From Verrucomicrobiota bacterium (GTDB lineage: Bacteria > Chlamydiota > Chlamydiia > Chlamydiales > Rhabdochlamydiaceae), in contig JAFEGU010000387.1 of NCBI GenBank assembly GCA_018239725.1, positions 1 through 33,551 on the forward strand: DNA of 33,551 nt, in the 5' to 3' direction. Below, piece after piece: positions 1-7,653 of the stretch. How positions within the stretch are numbered: position 1 is the first letter of the stretch; each line of letters starts with the position of its first letter. Under the pieces are notes generated by a model. The model searched no databases. It saw only the letters and a list, made by a program, of their open reading frames with translations, and was not told where the DNA came from. The position numbers and the translations under genes were made by a program.

Positions 1-210
1 GCACGCATTGCAGGTCCTATCCCTCTTCCAACAAAGAGAGAGATCTACACTGTGCTCCGTTCTCCTCACGTCGACAGAAAGTCGCGCGAGCAGTTCGAGA
101 TCCGTACGCACATCCGTATGCTCGATATCCTCAACCCTACTCCAGAGACGATTGACAAGCTCAAAGTCCTGCCAGTAGCGGCCGGCGTCGACATTAAGAT
201 CAAAGCGTAA
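1..210 (+). CDS. rpsJ: 30S ribosomal protein S10, C-terminal part (5' end outside window)
   Basis: The frame is open from base 1 and ends with TAA at 208-210, giving the last 69 residues of S10 (about two thirds of the usual 102-105). The stretches [20 protein letters not shown] and [17 protein letters not shown] are hallmark S10 sequence, and the protein ends in GVDIKIKA. S10 is part of the 30S head and also serves as NusE in antitermination. In Chlamydia rpsJ lies at the end of an rpsG-fusA-rpsJ group rather than heading an S10 operon; this window only shows that it is the last gene before a strong terminator. A degenerate copy of its last ~75 bases recurs at about 1257-1332. Confidence 0.97.
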   Translation, partial: ARIAGPIPLPTKREIYTVLRSPHVDRKSREQFEIRTHIRMLDILNPTPETIDKLKVLPVAAGVDIKIKA

Positions 211-244
211 AGTCTACTTTAAAACTAGATTAGCTCGATCCAAA

Positions 245-276
245 AGGCGGGAGAAATCCCGCCTTTTTCTTTTTTG
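245..276 (+). terminator. Rho-independent terminator after rpsJ
   Basis: Perfect 8-bp GC-rich stem (AGGCGGGA / TCCCGCCT) with a GAAA tetraloop at 245-264, followed by TTTTCTTTTTT. It lies 35 bases past the rpsJ stop, so it ends the ribosomal transcript and separates it from the transporter gene that follows. Confidence 0.93.
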
Positions 277-311
277 CTCCTTTTGATATCGATTATTATA
301 TAGGATATCAA

Positions 312-1226
312 ATGGAATACAAACGCCTTCCCCGTAAAACAGCGCGCGCCATCCCACTGGTCATTGGAGCATCGCTCTTTGTCGCCCTAATGGGAGCTGT
401 CGTTAAATTCCTCTCCCATCAGATCACAACCGAATCTCTGCTCTTTTGGAGAAATACGGTGAGCTTGATCATCCTTTATCCTTTTATTCTCCGTGGCGCC
501 AAGGGTGTCAGAGTCGCTGAAAGCTTAAAGACGAAGGAATGGAAGCTCCAGCTGGTCCGCGGCATCGCCAGCTATTTTGCCGTCTATTTTTTCTTCTTTT
601 CGTTAAAATATCTCGACTTGACCGACTCGGTGCTGCTCTTTAATACGATCCCCATTTTTATCCCGATCGTGGCACTGCTTTGGAAAAGAATCCTCATTGT
701 GCATCGGCTCTGGTGGGGAATTGGAACGGCATTTTTAGGCATTATCTTTGTTCTTAACCCAACGCCTTCCCTCTTCCAGCCCGCGTCGCTCATTGCACTG
801 GCATCGGGAATTTCAGGAGCGATCTCGCTGGTCTCGCTCCGTCTTGCCCATTCTTCGGAACCGATAGAGAGAAGCATGTTCTATGTTTTTGGGATCGGAG
901 CAGTTATTGCAGCGATCTGGACCTTTTTTACTTTTGAGAAGAGCTGGGAACATTTAAACATGGACATCATCGCCCTTCTGGTCCTGATGGGCTTTCTCTC
1001 TTTTTGCTATCAGTCTTGCATGAGCTGGGCTGCGCACTATGCCCCATTTCGCCTCGTCAGCACGTTCCTTTACTGCGGCGTCATTTTCAGCATCATTCTT
1101 GACACGATGATCTGGAAGACGCCGATTGAAATGTCGACGATGATCGGCTTTGCGCTGATTGTGATCGGGGCCGTGCTCAAATTGCTTCTATATCCTGAAG
1201 ACGACTACAAGATCAAAGGCCGGTAA
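312..1226 (+). CDS. EamA/DMT-family membrane transporter, copy 1
   Basis: 304 residues, very hydrophobic, with about ten predicted membrane segments in two halves, the layout of two EamA domains in the drug/metabolite transporter superfamily (inner membrane). The opening IPLVIGASLFVALMGAVVKF and the middle GTAFLGIIFVLNP are typical first-helix and end-of-first-half EamA segments. The substrate cannot be read from sequence; DMT carriers in intracellular bacteria include nucleotide-sugar, amino-acid and S-adenosylmethionine importers. The ATG at 312 is followed by MEYKR and matches the start of the second copy at 1405. The gene starts ~36 bases after the rpsJ terminator, so it probably has its own promoter. 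A close paralogue lies directly downstream, with almost identical last ~165 bases. Confidence 0.88.
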   Translation: MEYKRLPRKTARAIPLVIGASLFVALMGAVVKFLSHQITTESLLFWRNTVSLIILYPFILRGAKGVRVAESLKTKEWKLQLVRGIASYFAVYFFFFSLKYLDLTDSVLLFNTIPIFIPIVALLWKRILIVHRLWWGIGTAFLGIIFVLNPTPSLFQPASLIALASGISGAISLVSLRLAHSSEPIERSMFYVFGIGAVIAAIWTFFTFEKSWEHLNMDIIALLVLMGFLSFCYQSCMSWAAHYAPFRLVSTFLYCGVIFSIILDTMIWKTPIEMSTMIGFALIVIGAVLKLLLYPEDDYKIKGR

Positions 1227-1256
1227 GGCTTGAACCTGCGATTAATGATAGGAAGG

Positions 1257-1332
1257 ATGCTCGTCTCCTCACCCATCTGCATCAGAGACGATTGACAGGC
1301 TCAAAGTCCTGCCAATAGCAACTGGTATTGGC
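1257..1332 (+). pseudogene. Degenerate duplicate of the rpsJ 3' end
   Basis: The bases from about 1257 (ATGCTCG...) to 1332 align with rpsJ 118-200. The core CAGAGACGATTGACAGGCTC at 1283-1302 differs from rpsJ 143-162 at a single base, and the match continues as TCAAAGTCCTGCCA. The translated remnant reads ETIDRLKVLPIATGIG against [16 protein letters not shown] in S10. Upstream the frame is broken and there is no rest of the gene, so it cannot be functional. It marks the left end of the duplicated segment that produced the second transporter gene. Confidence 0.88.
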
Positions 1333-1364
1333 AAGCCGGGAAAAATCCCGGCTTTTTGTTTTTT
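1333..1364 (+). terminator. Duplicated rpsJ-type terminator
   Basis: Stem AAGCCGGGA / TCCCGGCTT with an AAAA loop (1333-1354), then TTTGTTTTTT. It sits in the same position relative to the rpsJ remnant as the terminator at 245-276 does to rpsJ, with compensating stem changes, so the hairpin has been kept. It now terminates transcription from transporter copy 1. Confidence 0.88.
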
Positions 1365-1404
1365 ATACCTTTTGATATCCATAAAAATAATCGGAGCATC
1401 TCAA

Positions 1405-2319
1405 ATGGAGTATCAACGCCCCTCTCATAAATTCTCTTATGCCATTCCGTTTGCCATTTTCGCATCACTTCTTATTGCTCTAATGGGTGCTGCTGCGAAG
1501 ATTCTGTCTAGTGAAACTACAACAGAAATGATGATCTTTTGGCGAAATGGAGTGGGTTTGCTGATCCAGCTTCCCTTATTGTTCTATTCTTCTAGAAAGG
1601 GAATCTTTTCTGAAATCTTGAAACCAAAAGAATGGAAAGTTCTTTTAATTAGAGGTGTTACAAGTTATTTCACAACATATTTATTCTTCTTTTCACTACA
1701 ATATCTCCATTTAACCAGCACGACTCTTCTTTTTAATACGACAACATTTTTCATTCCAATTATTGCACTGATTTGGATGAAAATCCAAATTGCACATAGA
1801 CTCTGGTGGGCAATTGGAACCGCATTTTTGGGAATTATTTTTGTTCTACATCCAACAGAAAATCTTTTCCAACCGGCCTCTTTAATAGCATTAGCATCAG
1901 GAATCCTAGGTGCAATCTCATTTCTTTCTCTACGGCTTGCTCATTATTCGGATACGACCACCCGGAACATGTTTTATGTTTTTGTAATTGGCATGGCAAT
2001 TGCAGGGATATGGACATTGTTTACATTCGAGAAAAGCTGGTGCCATTTAAATATGCACACAATTGCTCTTATGGCAACACTGGGGTTATTTTACTTTTGT
2101 TATCAAGCCTGTCTGAACGGCGCGGTGCGATTTGCTCCTGTAAGGCTCATCAGCACGTTCCTCTTCTGCAGCGTCATTTTCAGCATCATTCTTGACACCA
2201 TGATCTGGAAAACGCCGATTGAAATGTCGACGATGATCGGCTTTGCGCTGATTGTGATCGGGGCCGTGCTCAAATTGCTTCTATATCCAGAAGACGACTA
2301 CAAGATCAAAGGCAAATAG
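1405..2319 (+). CDS. EamA/DMT-family membrane transporter, copy 2
   Basis: Paralogue of the preceding gene, also 304 residues from the ATG at 1405 (MEYQRP, matching MEYKRL of copy 1). The frame stays open to a TTG at 1372, but that lies in the copied terminator-spacer and is not a likely start. The same two-EamA, ~ten-helix layout is visible, with shared blocks such as RLWW.IGTAFLGIIFVL and FQPASLIALASGI. The first ~740 bases are clearly more AT-rich and diverged from copy 1. From about 2149 to the end the two genes are nearly identical in DNA, which suggests recent gene conversion or recombination. Its stop lies 15 bases from the end of the convergent lipoprotein gene. Confidence 0.86.
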   Translation: MEYQRPSHKFSYAIPFAIFASLLIALMGAAAKILSSETTTEMMIFWRNGVGLLIQLPLLFYSSRKGIFSEILKPKEWKVLLIRGVTSYFTTYLFFFSLQYLHLTSTTLLFNTTTFFIPIIALIWMKIQIAHRLWWAIGTAFLGIIFVLHPTENLFQPASLIALASGILGAISFLSLRLAHYSDTTTRNMFYVFVIGMAIAGIWTLFTFEKSWCHLNMHTIALMATLGLFYFCYQACLNGAVRFAPVRLISTFLFCSVIFSIILDTMIWKTPIEMSTMIGFALIVIGAVLKLLLYPEDDYKIKGK

Positions 2320-2334
2320 AGCTTGCAGATCCAA

Positions 2335-2679
2335 TCAATGGTAGCAAGGATGGTTGGGATCCTCGATGTAGATCAGGTCATAGGAAGGAGACTTTTCCCG
2401 CTTGATGTACTTGCCTGTGACTTGACCATTGACAACGATGAGGTAGTAGTGGTTTTCTGAAACAAGGCATTGGCCCATGTCGATCCGCTCGATGTACTCA
2501 TACTCTTCTTTATTGCCCCCTTTCGAGTGGATCTTGTAGGGTTTGCCCACTTGGCTTTGAACCGAGGCAATCGAGGCCCCTATTTGAATATTATCGAAGT
2601 TCTCCCCTGTCATTGCCGCTGAACGGGAAAAGCAGGCTGTTAGAAGCATCAGAGCAAAGATCGCTAGCGTTTTTTTCAT
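2335..2679 (-). CDS. Small lipoprotein, possibly BamE/SmpA-like
   Basis: 114 residues beginning with a lipoprotein signal: MKK, a hydrophobic stretch, then lipobox LTAC with Cys16, so the mature protein is lipid-anchored in an envelope membrane. The segment NIQIGASIASVQSQVGKPY (about 30-48) resembles the 'I..G.s...V....G.P' signature of SmpA/OmlA (BamE)-type and related small outer-membrane lipoproteins. That resemblance is short, so the family is tentative. The start overlaps the stop of the upstream 155-residue gene as ATGA (2676-2679), showing translational coupling within the rodA group. Confidence 0.7.
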   Translation of the reverse strand: MKKTLAIFALMLLTACFSRSAAMTGENFDNIQIGASIASVQSQVGKPYKIHSKGGNKEEYEYIERIDMGQCLVSENHYYLIVVNGQVTGKYIKREKSPSYDLIYIEDPNHPCYH

Positions 2680-3143
2680 GGTTTTCCGTTGTCCTTTTTT
2701 TGTTCCATTTGCTTCCAGACTTTCCCTTGGATCAGTGTACGGAACTGGTCGGCTGTCGCGTATTCGGCGCGCATCAGGTAGTTCTGCTCGTCTTGTTTTT
2801 CATAAAGTTCAAAGCCTTCAAAGCCCATTTCTTCGATCCGGAATTCCCATGCGATGATCTTTTCATTGATCAGACCTTTGCCGGTAATCCTGCCCAATGC
2901 GTCATTTTCAAGCTCAATCTGAAATTCACCAGAGTTCAAATCAAAAATATTGAACTGGTTGTGCATCACATCGGACAAGCCTTTGACTTGGATCTCTTGG
3001 ACGCATTCGATCCGCCCGTCCGAGTCGGGGCCGCCGACACTCCATTTTGTGACGAAGGAGAGTTCTTCAGCCACCATGTTCAACTGGATACGGCCTTGGC
3101 CTAGCCAAGAGCTGGGAGTTAAAAGGAAAGGATGGTTAAACAT
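2676..3143 (-). CDS. Hypothetical protein in the rodA operon
   Basis: 155 residues, soluble-looking, with no signal peptide or membrane segment and no family I recognise. It is rich in beta-type alternation with several acidic stretches and ends in a charged tail (KQMEQKKDNGKP). It is placed between rodA, whose stop overlaps its start as TAATG at 3143-3145, and the lipoprotein gene, which overlaps by ATGA. The three genes therefore form one coupled unit, and a role in envelope assembly with RodA is possible but only inferred from position. Confidence 0.68.
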   Translation of the reverse strand: MFNHPFLLTPSSWLGQGRIQLNMVAEELSFVTKWSVGGPDSDGRIECVQEIQVKGLSDVMHNQFNIFDLNSGEFQIELENDALGRITGKGLINEKIIAWEFRIEEMGFEGFELYEKQDEQNYLMRAEYATADQFRTLIQGKVWKQMEQKKDNGKP

Positions 3144-4276
3144 TAGAACATAAACCTTCTGCTATAGATACTTTGTAAAATGCCTAAAGCGGTCATTGTC
3201 GACAAGACGGAAGAGCCTCCATAGGTGATCAACATCAAAGGCACTCCGGTAATCGGCAAAAATCCGCACATCATGGCCATGCTGACAATCATATGCATTG
3301 CCAAATACGTGGTAATTCCGGCCGACAGGAGCCGCCCGAAACGGTCTTTGGCCACAGCCGTTATCTGAAAACTAAAATAGATCAAACCGAAAAAAAAGAG
3401 CATCAGGAAAAACACACCGATGAGCCCAAACTCTTCGCTATAGGATGCAAAGACCGAATCGGTATGGGCTGCCGGAAGCCACTGCCTTCCGGTAAATTCG
3501 CTTTTATGCCATCCGCTGCCGGTGAGCCCCCCAAGAGCAATAGCTGTCTGCGATGCTTTTTGATGGTAGGTGTTCGGATTCAACCGCTCATATTGGTACT
3601 CTTTGATCACTTTTGTCGCGTAGGGCCTGAACTCATCGTGGGAGATAAACCCAAGGAACATCATGCTGACAAAGATAAGGCCGCAGACGGCCATCCCGCT
3701 CATAACGTAAATGACTTTTTTGCTGATCCCTCCGAAGTAAAACATCACCAAAGCAATGGGATATAAAACAAGGGACGTTCCAAGGTCAGGCTGCTTCAAG
3801 ATCAATAAAAAAGGGATCATGACGATCAAGATCGCCTTGAGCGTCGCCCTTTTCTGATAGATCTCTGTTGCTTTGTTCTCCAAAAAGAGGCTCAAGGTCA
3901 TCACAATGATCAGCTTGGCATATTCCGAGGGTTGAAAGGCAAAGTTAATCCCGGGAATCCGATACCAGCGATGGACATTTTGGATTGCGGGCACAAAGAA
4001 GAGTCCAAAAAGCATAACAATCATCCCCACATAGAGGATCCATGTCCATTTTTTTAAGTAGCGGTAGTCCAATCCGGCGAAGAACAGGTAAAAGACCCAG
4101 CCGATCCCGAACCAGCGGATCTGGCTTTTGGCCATCGGAGTGAAAAGGGTCTCATCGGTGGGATCGGTGATATCGAATGTGGTCGCTGAAATAACCAAAA
4201 TGCTGATAACCATGAGGAGGATCAATATCGGCAGGGTGCGGAAATCGATCCGCGTCAAATATCTATGGTCCCACAT
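3143..4276 (-). CDS. rodA: RodA, SEDS-family peptidoglycan glycosyltransferase
   Basis: 377 residues with about ten membrane segments, the length and layout of RodA/FtsW/SpoVE (SEDS) proteins that polymerise lipid II with a partner class-B PBP. Conserved landmarks are FQPSEYAKL (114-122), KQPDLGTSLVL (161-171, with the essential Asp of the family) and the C-terminal GGSSVLSTMTALGIL. Length and the QPDLGT motif favour RodA over FtsW. The MWDHRYL start at 4276 gives the usual short cytoplasmic N-terminus. In Chlamydiales peptidoglycan synthesis is confined to division, so RodA here would act with MreB in septal or polar synthesis. In Chlamydia rodA also neighbours birA, as here. Confidence 0.94.
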   Translation of the reverse strand: MWDHRYLTRIDFRTLPILILLMVISILVISATTFDITDPTDETLFTPMAKSQIRWFGIGWVFYLFFAGLDYRYLKKWTWILYVGMIVMLFGLFFVPAIQNVHRWYRIPGINFAFQPSEYAKLIIVMTLSLFLENKATEIYQKRATLKAILIVMIPFLLILKQPDLGTSLVLYPIALVMFYFGGISKKVIYVMSGMAVCGLIFVSMMFLGFISHDEFRPYATKVIKEYQYERLNPNTYHQKASQTAIALGGLTGSGWHKSEFTGRQWLPAAHTDSVFASYSEEFGLIGVFFLMLFFFGLIYFSFQITAVAKDRFGRLLSAGITTYLAMHMIVSMAMMCGFLPITGVPLMLITYGGSSVLSTMTALGILQSIYSRRFMF

Positions 4277-4453
4277 GTACTACAGCCCACCCATCAACAA
4301 CTTATTCAAAACTGCAACAATTTTTTATAATTTCTGATCGAATCCAGCTCGGCGATTAAAAAAAGTGGATTCTTATCAATTCTGCATTATACTGGATCCA
4401 CCTGCTATTATGCTAATAAGACCTTTTGACAAAAGGTGTTCTATAGGAAAATC

Positions 4454-5197
4454 ATGGGCAATTTAAAAAATATTTGCTACATCCACTTCGACACGATCGA
4501 TTCGACAAACAACTGGGCTAAAGCCAACGCCCATACCCTTGATCCTAATCAGTTCACATGCATCACTGCTTTAGAACAGACTGCCGGCCGCGGCCGCTGG
4601 TTCAGAAAGTGGGTTTCTCCGCGCGGAGAGAACATCTACGCTTCCATCTTTTTTTGCCTGCCCCGCAATTGCCCTTATCTATCGAACTTGGGACAAGTCC
4701 TTTCCCTATCCTGCGCCACAATGCTTAAGAAGAAAGGCTTTGCTCCTCAGATCAAATGGCCAAACGATATCCTCCTTTCTGGAAAAAAAGTCGCGGGGAT
4801 TCTGACTGAAGCGGTAACGTTTGAAGACCGGATCGGGATTGTCCTCGGGATTGGCCTCAATGTCAATATGTCCAAAGAGCTTCTGGACAGCATCGATCAG
4901 CCTGCCACCTCGCTTGCTCAACTCAGCGGACAGACTTGGGCTGTCGAACAAATTCTTGAATCGCTCCTAAAACAGTTCCTCAAAGACTTGGAGTTGCTGC
5001 AGGATAAAGGCTTTGCTCCATTTCTAACGCTCTATGAGCAATTGCTGGCCTACAAAGGGCAGCTTATCACATGCCACGATGGGTTGCAGCCGATCAAAGG
5101 GATTTGCCATTCGATCTCTTCCGATGGCCGTTTGAACCTCGAACTCGCAGATGGAAAAGTGGCTCTCATTTCCTCAGGTGAAATTAAATTCAGTTAG
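4454..5197 (+). CDS. birA: Biotin--protein ligase (monofunctional BirA)
   Basis: 247 residues from ATG 4454, which has AGGA at 4445-4448 just upstream; an in-frame GTG at 4436 is less likely. The enzyme makes biotinyl-AMP and transfers biotin to the carrier domain of acetyl-CoA carboxylase. Visible motifs are the adenylate-loop segment EQTAGRGRWFRKW (41-53), KWPNDILLSGKKVAGIL with the catalytic lysine, and GIGLNVN. There is no N-terminal winged helix, so it cannot act as the BirA repressor. It is divergent from rodA across a ~180-base spacer and convergent with the MFS gene, 14 bases apart. Confidence 0.94.
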   Translation: MGNLKNICYIHFDTIDSTNNWAKANAHTLDPNQFTCITALEQTAGRGRWFRKWVSPRGENIYASIFFCLPRNCPYLSNLGQVLSLSCATMLKKKGFAPQIKWPNDILLSGKKVAGILTEAVTFEDRIGIVLGIGLNVNMSKELLDSIDQPATSLAQLSGQTWAVEQILESLLKQFLKDLELLQDKGFAPFLTLYEQLLAYKGQLITCHDGLQPIKGICHSISSDGRLNLELADGKVALISSGEIKFS

Positions 5198-5211
5198 GGC
5201 CTGTCGTCAAT

Positions 5212-6474
5212 TCAGTTTCTGTCGATTTTTGAACGGCTCTGCCTTTCACTTTTTTTCGCAGCAAGAAGAACCCATCCCAACATCAATGCGATTGCTGCGA
5301 TAGGAAAAAACAAATTCATGTTCAGATTTCCAAGAATACTGCCAGTAATCGGGACAAAGATCCATCCCAAGGCCATCATCGATTGGCTTAAGCCCATCGT
5401 TTTGCCTTGAATACTTTTAGATGCCGTTATCGACAATAAGTTCAATGCATTGCTCAATGAAGATGGCCCGCCGATCGCTGCCAAGGCATAGAGAATTGTA
5501 AACAACATAAATGAGTTGGATAAGCTTGCAAGAACAACAAAGATACTCGCCTGGGCAAGACCTGCAAGACAAACGATTTTTGTCGGATAGCGTTTGATGA
5601 GGATTGGATTGAGGACAGATCCTCCGAACACCCAGAAAACACCTTGCGTAACCAGTCCCCAGGAAACGGCCTGTTGTGTTACGTGAAACTTTTCGATGGA
5701 AATGGCTCCATACCATTGAAGCGCCAATCCCCAGCCAAGCGTCCAGAACAGAACTACAATGAAATACCTACGCAAGCTAGGAAGGCGCAATGCTTGCACG
5801 ACGTTATGGATTCCTTTGATCGGATCTAATTTAGGCCCGTTTTCTTTTTTGTGCGTCTCTTGAAAAATGGTTAAAATCAAAATCAAACAAATCAGAGCAA
5901 ATGCAACGGTGAGATAAAATGGAAGCGAGGGACTAAAGTAATGGGAAATGGAAGAATCGGATAGATATCCTCCGACGACCATTGCTATAGGCCAGGTAAA
6001 TCCCCAAATGACCGAAACAAAACCGAAATTGCGCGCTCGATTTTTTTCATTGGGGCTCAAATCGGCAATTGAGGCAAGGCAGATAGACAGATTTCCTGCG
6101 CAAAACCCCGAAATCAAGCGGCTGATAAATAACCAAACCAAACTATGCTGCGCAATTGCAATCGCAGACAAAAGATATCCGAAAGTAATCCCGATTATTG
6201 TTAAATAAAACGCTTTTTTTCTTCCAAAGCGGTCTGCAATATCGCCGATCAATGGAGCTCCAAAAAACTGTGTTGCTGGATAGGCAATAAACAATAATCC
6301 AAGGAGCATATTCTTCGTGCCCAGAGCAACATCGCTGCCAACGAGGCCATAGGCTGGATTGAGGATAAGCGGAGCGAACATCACAAAGACAATCCCAAAT
6401 CCAAAATTATCTAAAGATGCTACACAAAAAACGGATAATAGATTTTTCTTTCTCTGCTTGGAATTCAATAACAT
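5212..6474 (-). CDS. MFS transporter, TetA-like, paralogue 1
   Basis: 420 residues with about twelve membrane segments. The major-facilitator motif A between helices 2 and 3 is seen as GDIADRFGRKKAF, and the RLISGFCAGNLSICLASIADLS region is the helix 4-5 segment of drug/H+ antiporter-like carriers. The substrate is unknown; the similarity is to the TetA/multidrug branch. The ATG at 6474 follows a strong AAGGAAGGG ribosome site. A paralogue with the same helices and loop sequences lies at 7654-8886, and the PfkB kinase gene sits between the two. The central loop after helix 6 (HKKENGPKLDPIKGIHNV) is conserved in both copies. Confidence 0.9.
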   Translation of the reverse strand: MLLNSKQRKKNLLSVFCVASLDNFGFGIVFVMFAPLILNPAYGLVGSDVALGTKNMLLGLLFIAYPATQFFGAPLIGDIADRFGRKKAFYLTIIGITFGYLLSAIAIAQHSLVWLFISRLISGFCAGNLSICLASIADLSPNEKNRARNFGFVSVIWGFTWPIAMVVGGYLSDSSISHYFSPSLPFYLTVAFALICLILILTIFQETHKKENGPKLDPIKGIHNVVQALRLPSLRRYFIVVLFWTLGWGLALQWYGAISIEKFHVTQQAVSWGLVTQGVFWVFGGSVLNPILIKRYPTKIVCLAGLAQASIFVVLASLSNSFMLFTILYALAAIGGPSSLSNALNLLSITASKSIQGKTMGLSQSMMALGWIFVPITGSILGNLNMNLFFPIAAIALMLGWVLLAAKKSERQSRSKIDRN

Positions 6475-6615
6475 CAGCCCTTCCTTAAGACATGTGAAAG
6501 CGATCGGATAAGTCGAGTTTCAACTGTTGTCTACTGCACCTTCCATAAACATTCAATTAAATTCAACCAAGTGCTATCAACGTGGCATTCCACAACCGAA
6601 CCATTGGAGCTTGTT

Positions 6616-7650
6616 ATGTCACTGTTCCGCCGCATTGCATCTCTGTTCTGTTCTCTAATTGTTTTAGATTCCCTTGCCGCTCAAGAAGTGTTGACAATCA
6701 GCGACTCGATCGTCGACCACATCTTGTTTGTCGAAGATAGCTTTATGTCCTCTGTGCCCGGAAAACGGGGAGGCAGCGCCCTTGTCGATGCCCAGACATT
6801 CGATATGATCTTGGAAAACAGTGGATTAGCTCCTCAGCTCATGCCAGGAGGAAGCAGCGTCAATGTCCTGAAAGGCCTTGCCCATCTGGGGCACCGCTGC
6901 ACCCTTGTGGTCCAAGTAGGCAATGATCTAACAGGGCAATTTTTCGTCAACCGCCTCTCCGATCAAGGGATCCGCTTGCGGATGGAAACGATCTCTTCTC
7001 CAACTGGCAAATCAGCATGCCTTGTCACTCCGAACGGCGAGAGGACAATGAGAACCTTTCTTGGTGCATCGGGAAGCAATAGCAATCTGAACCTGCTCAG
7101 GGAAGACTTTCAGACTGTCAATTTGTTCCATCTAGAAGGCTATCAGCTCAAACATCACAATTTAGTCAAAAAAGCGATCGAACTTTCCAAACAGAGTAAC
7201 GCCTTGATCTCGCTTGACCTCTCCTCTTTTGAGATTGCACATGCTGAACGCAGCTTTATCAAAGAGATTTTAGAAGCAGGCGCGATCAATCTTTTCTTTG
7301 CTAATCAAGATGAAGCCTACGCTCTTACAGGGCTTGCTCCTCAAGAAGCCTGTTTCTACCTTGCTTCCTATTGCGATGTAGCCATCGTGACCATGGGAGA
7401 AAAGGGGAGCATCATCCAGAAAGGAAAAAACCAATTCCACTATCCTGCATTCGTTGTCCCTGTTGTTGATACCATCGGCGCTGGAGACCTGTTTATGAGC
7501 GGGTTCATCCATGGGTATCTGCATCAATGGAGCATCAAAGACTGCGCTTGGCTAGGATCCTACCTCGCCTCGGAAGTCGTTCAAGTCATCGGAGCTGAAA
7601 TTCCCGCCGACCGTTGGGATGTGATCTTGCAAGATACAAACTGCGATTGA
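6616..7650 (+). CDS. PfkB-family carbohydrate/nucleoside kinase (adenosine-kinase-like) with signal-like N-terminus
   Basis: 344 residues from ATG 6616, which has GGAG at 6606-6609. PfkB features are the opening strand TISDSIVDHI, the substrate-binding GGSSVN (78-83) followed by LKGLAHLGH, and signature 2 DTIGAGDLF (285-293) with catalytic Asp291 and the anion-hole glycines. The layout, with SPTGKSACLVTPNGERTM, resembles the bacterial adenosine-kinase-like subgroup, so a nucleoside or sugar kinase using ATP is likely; the exact substrate is open. Oddly, ~24 residues precede the usual start of the fold and look like a signal peptide (MSLFRRIASLFCSLIVLDSLAAQ). Internal GTG/TTG codons at the AAQEVLT junction could be the true start but have no clear ribosome site. 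Convergent with the second MFS gene, 3 bases apart. Confidence 0.87.
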   Translation: MSLFRRIASLFCSLIVLDSLAAQEVLTISDSIVDHILFVEDSFMSSVPGKRGGSALVDAQTFDMILENSGLAPQLMPGGSSVNVLKGLAHLGHRCTLVVQVGNDLTGQFFVNRLSDQGIRLRMETISSPTGKSACLVTPNGERTMRTFLGASGSNSNLNLLREDFQTVNLFHLEGYQLKHHNLVKKAIELSKQSNALISLDLSSFEIAHAERSFIKEILEAGAINLFFANQDEAYALTGLAPQEACFYLASYCDVAIVTMGEKGSIIQKGKNQFHYPAFVVPVVDTIGAGDLFMSGFIHGYLHQWSIKDCAWLGSYLASEVVQVIGAEIPADRWDVILQDTNCD

Positions 7651-7653
7651 TTG

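Noticed and set aside
2613-3104. 163-residue plus-strand frame
   Set aside because: Opposite the coupled 155-residue gene and the lipoprotein, both of which have overlapping start/stop signals typical of real genes.
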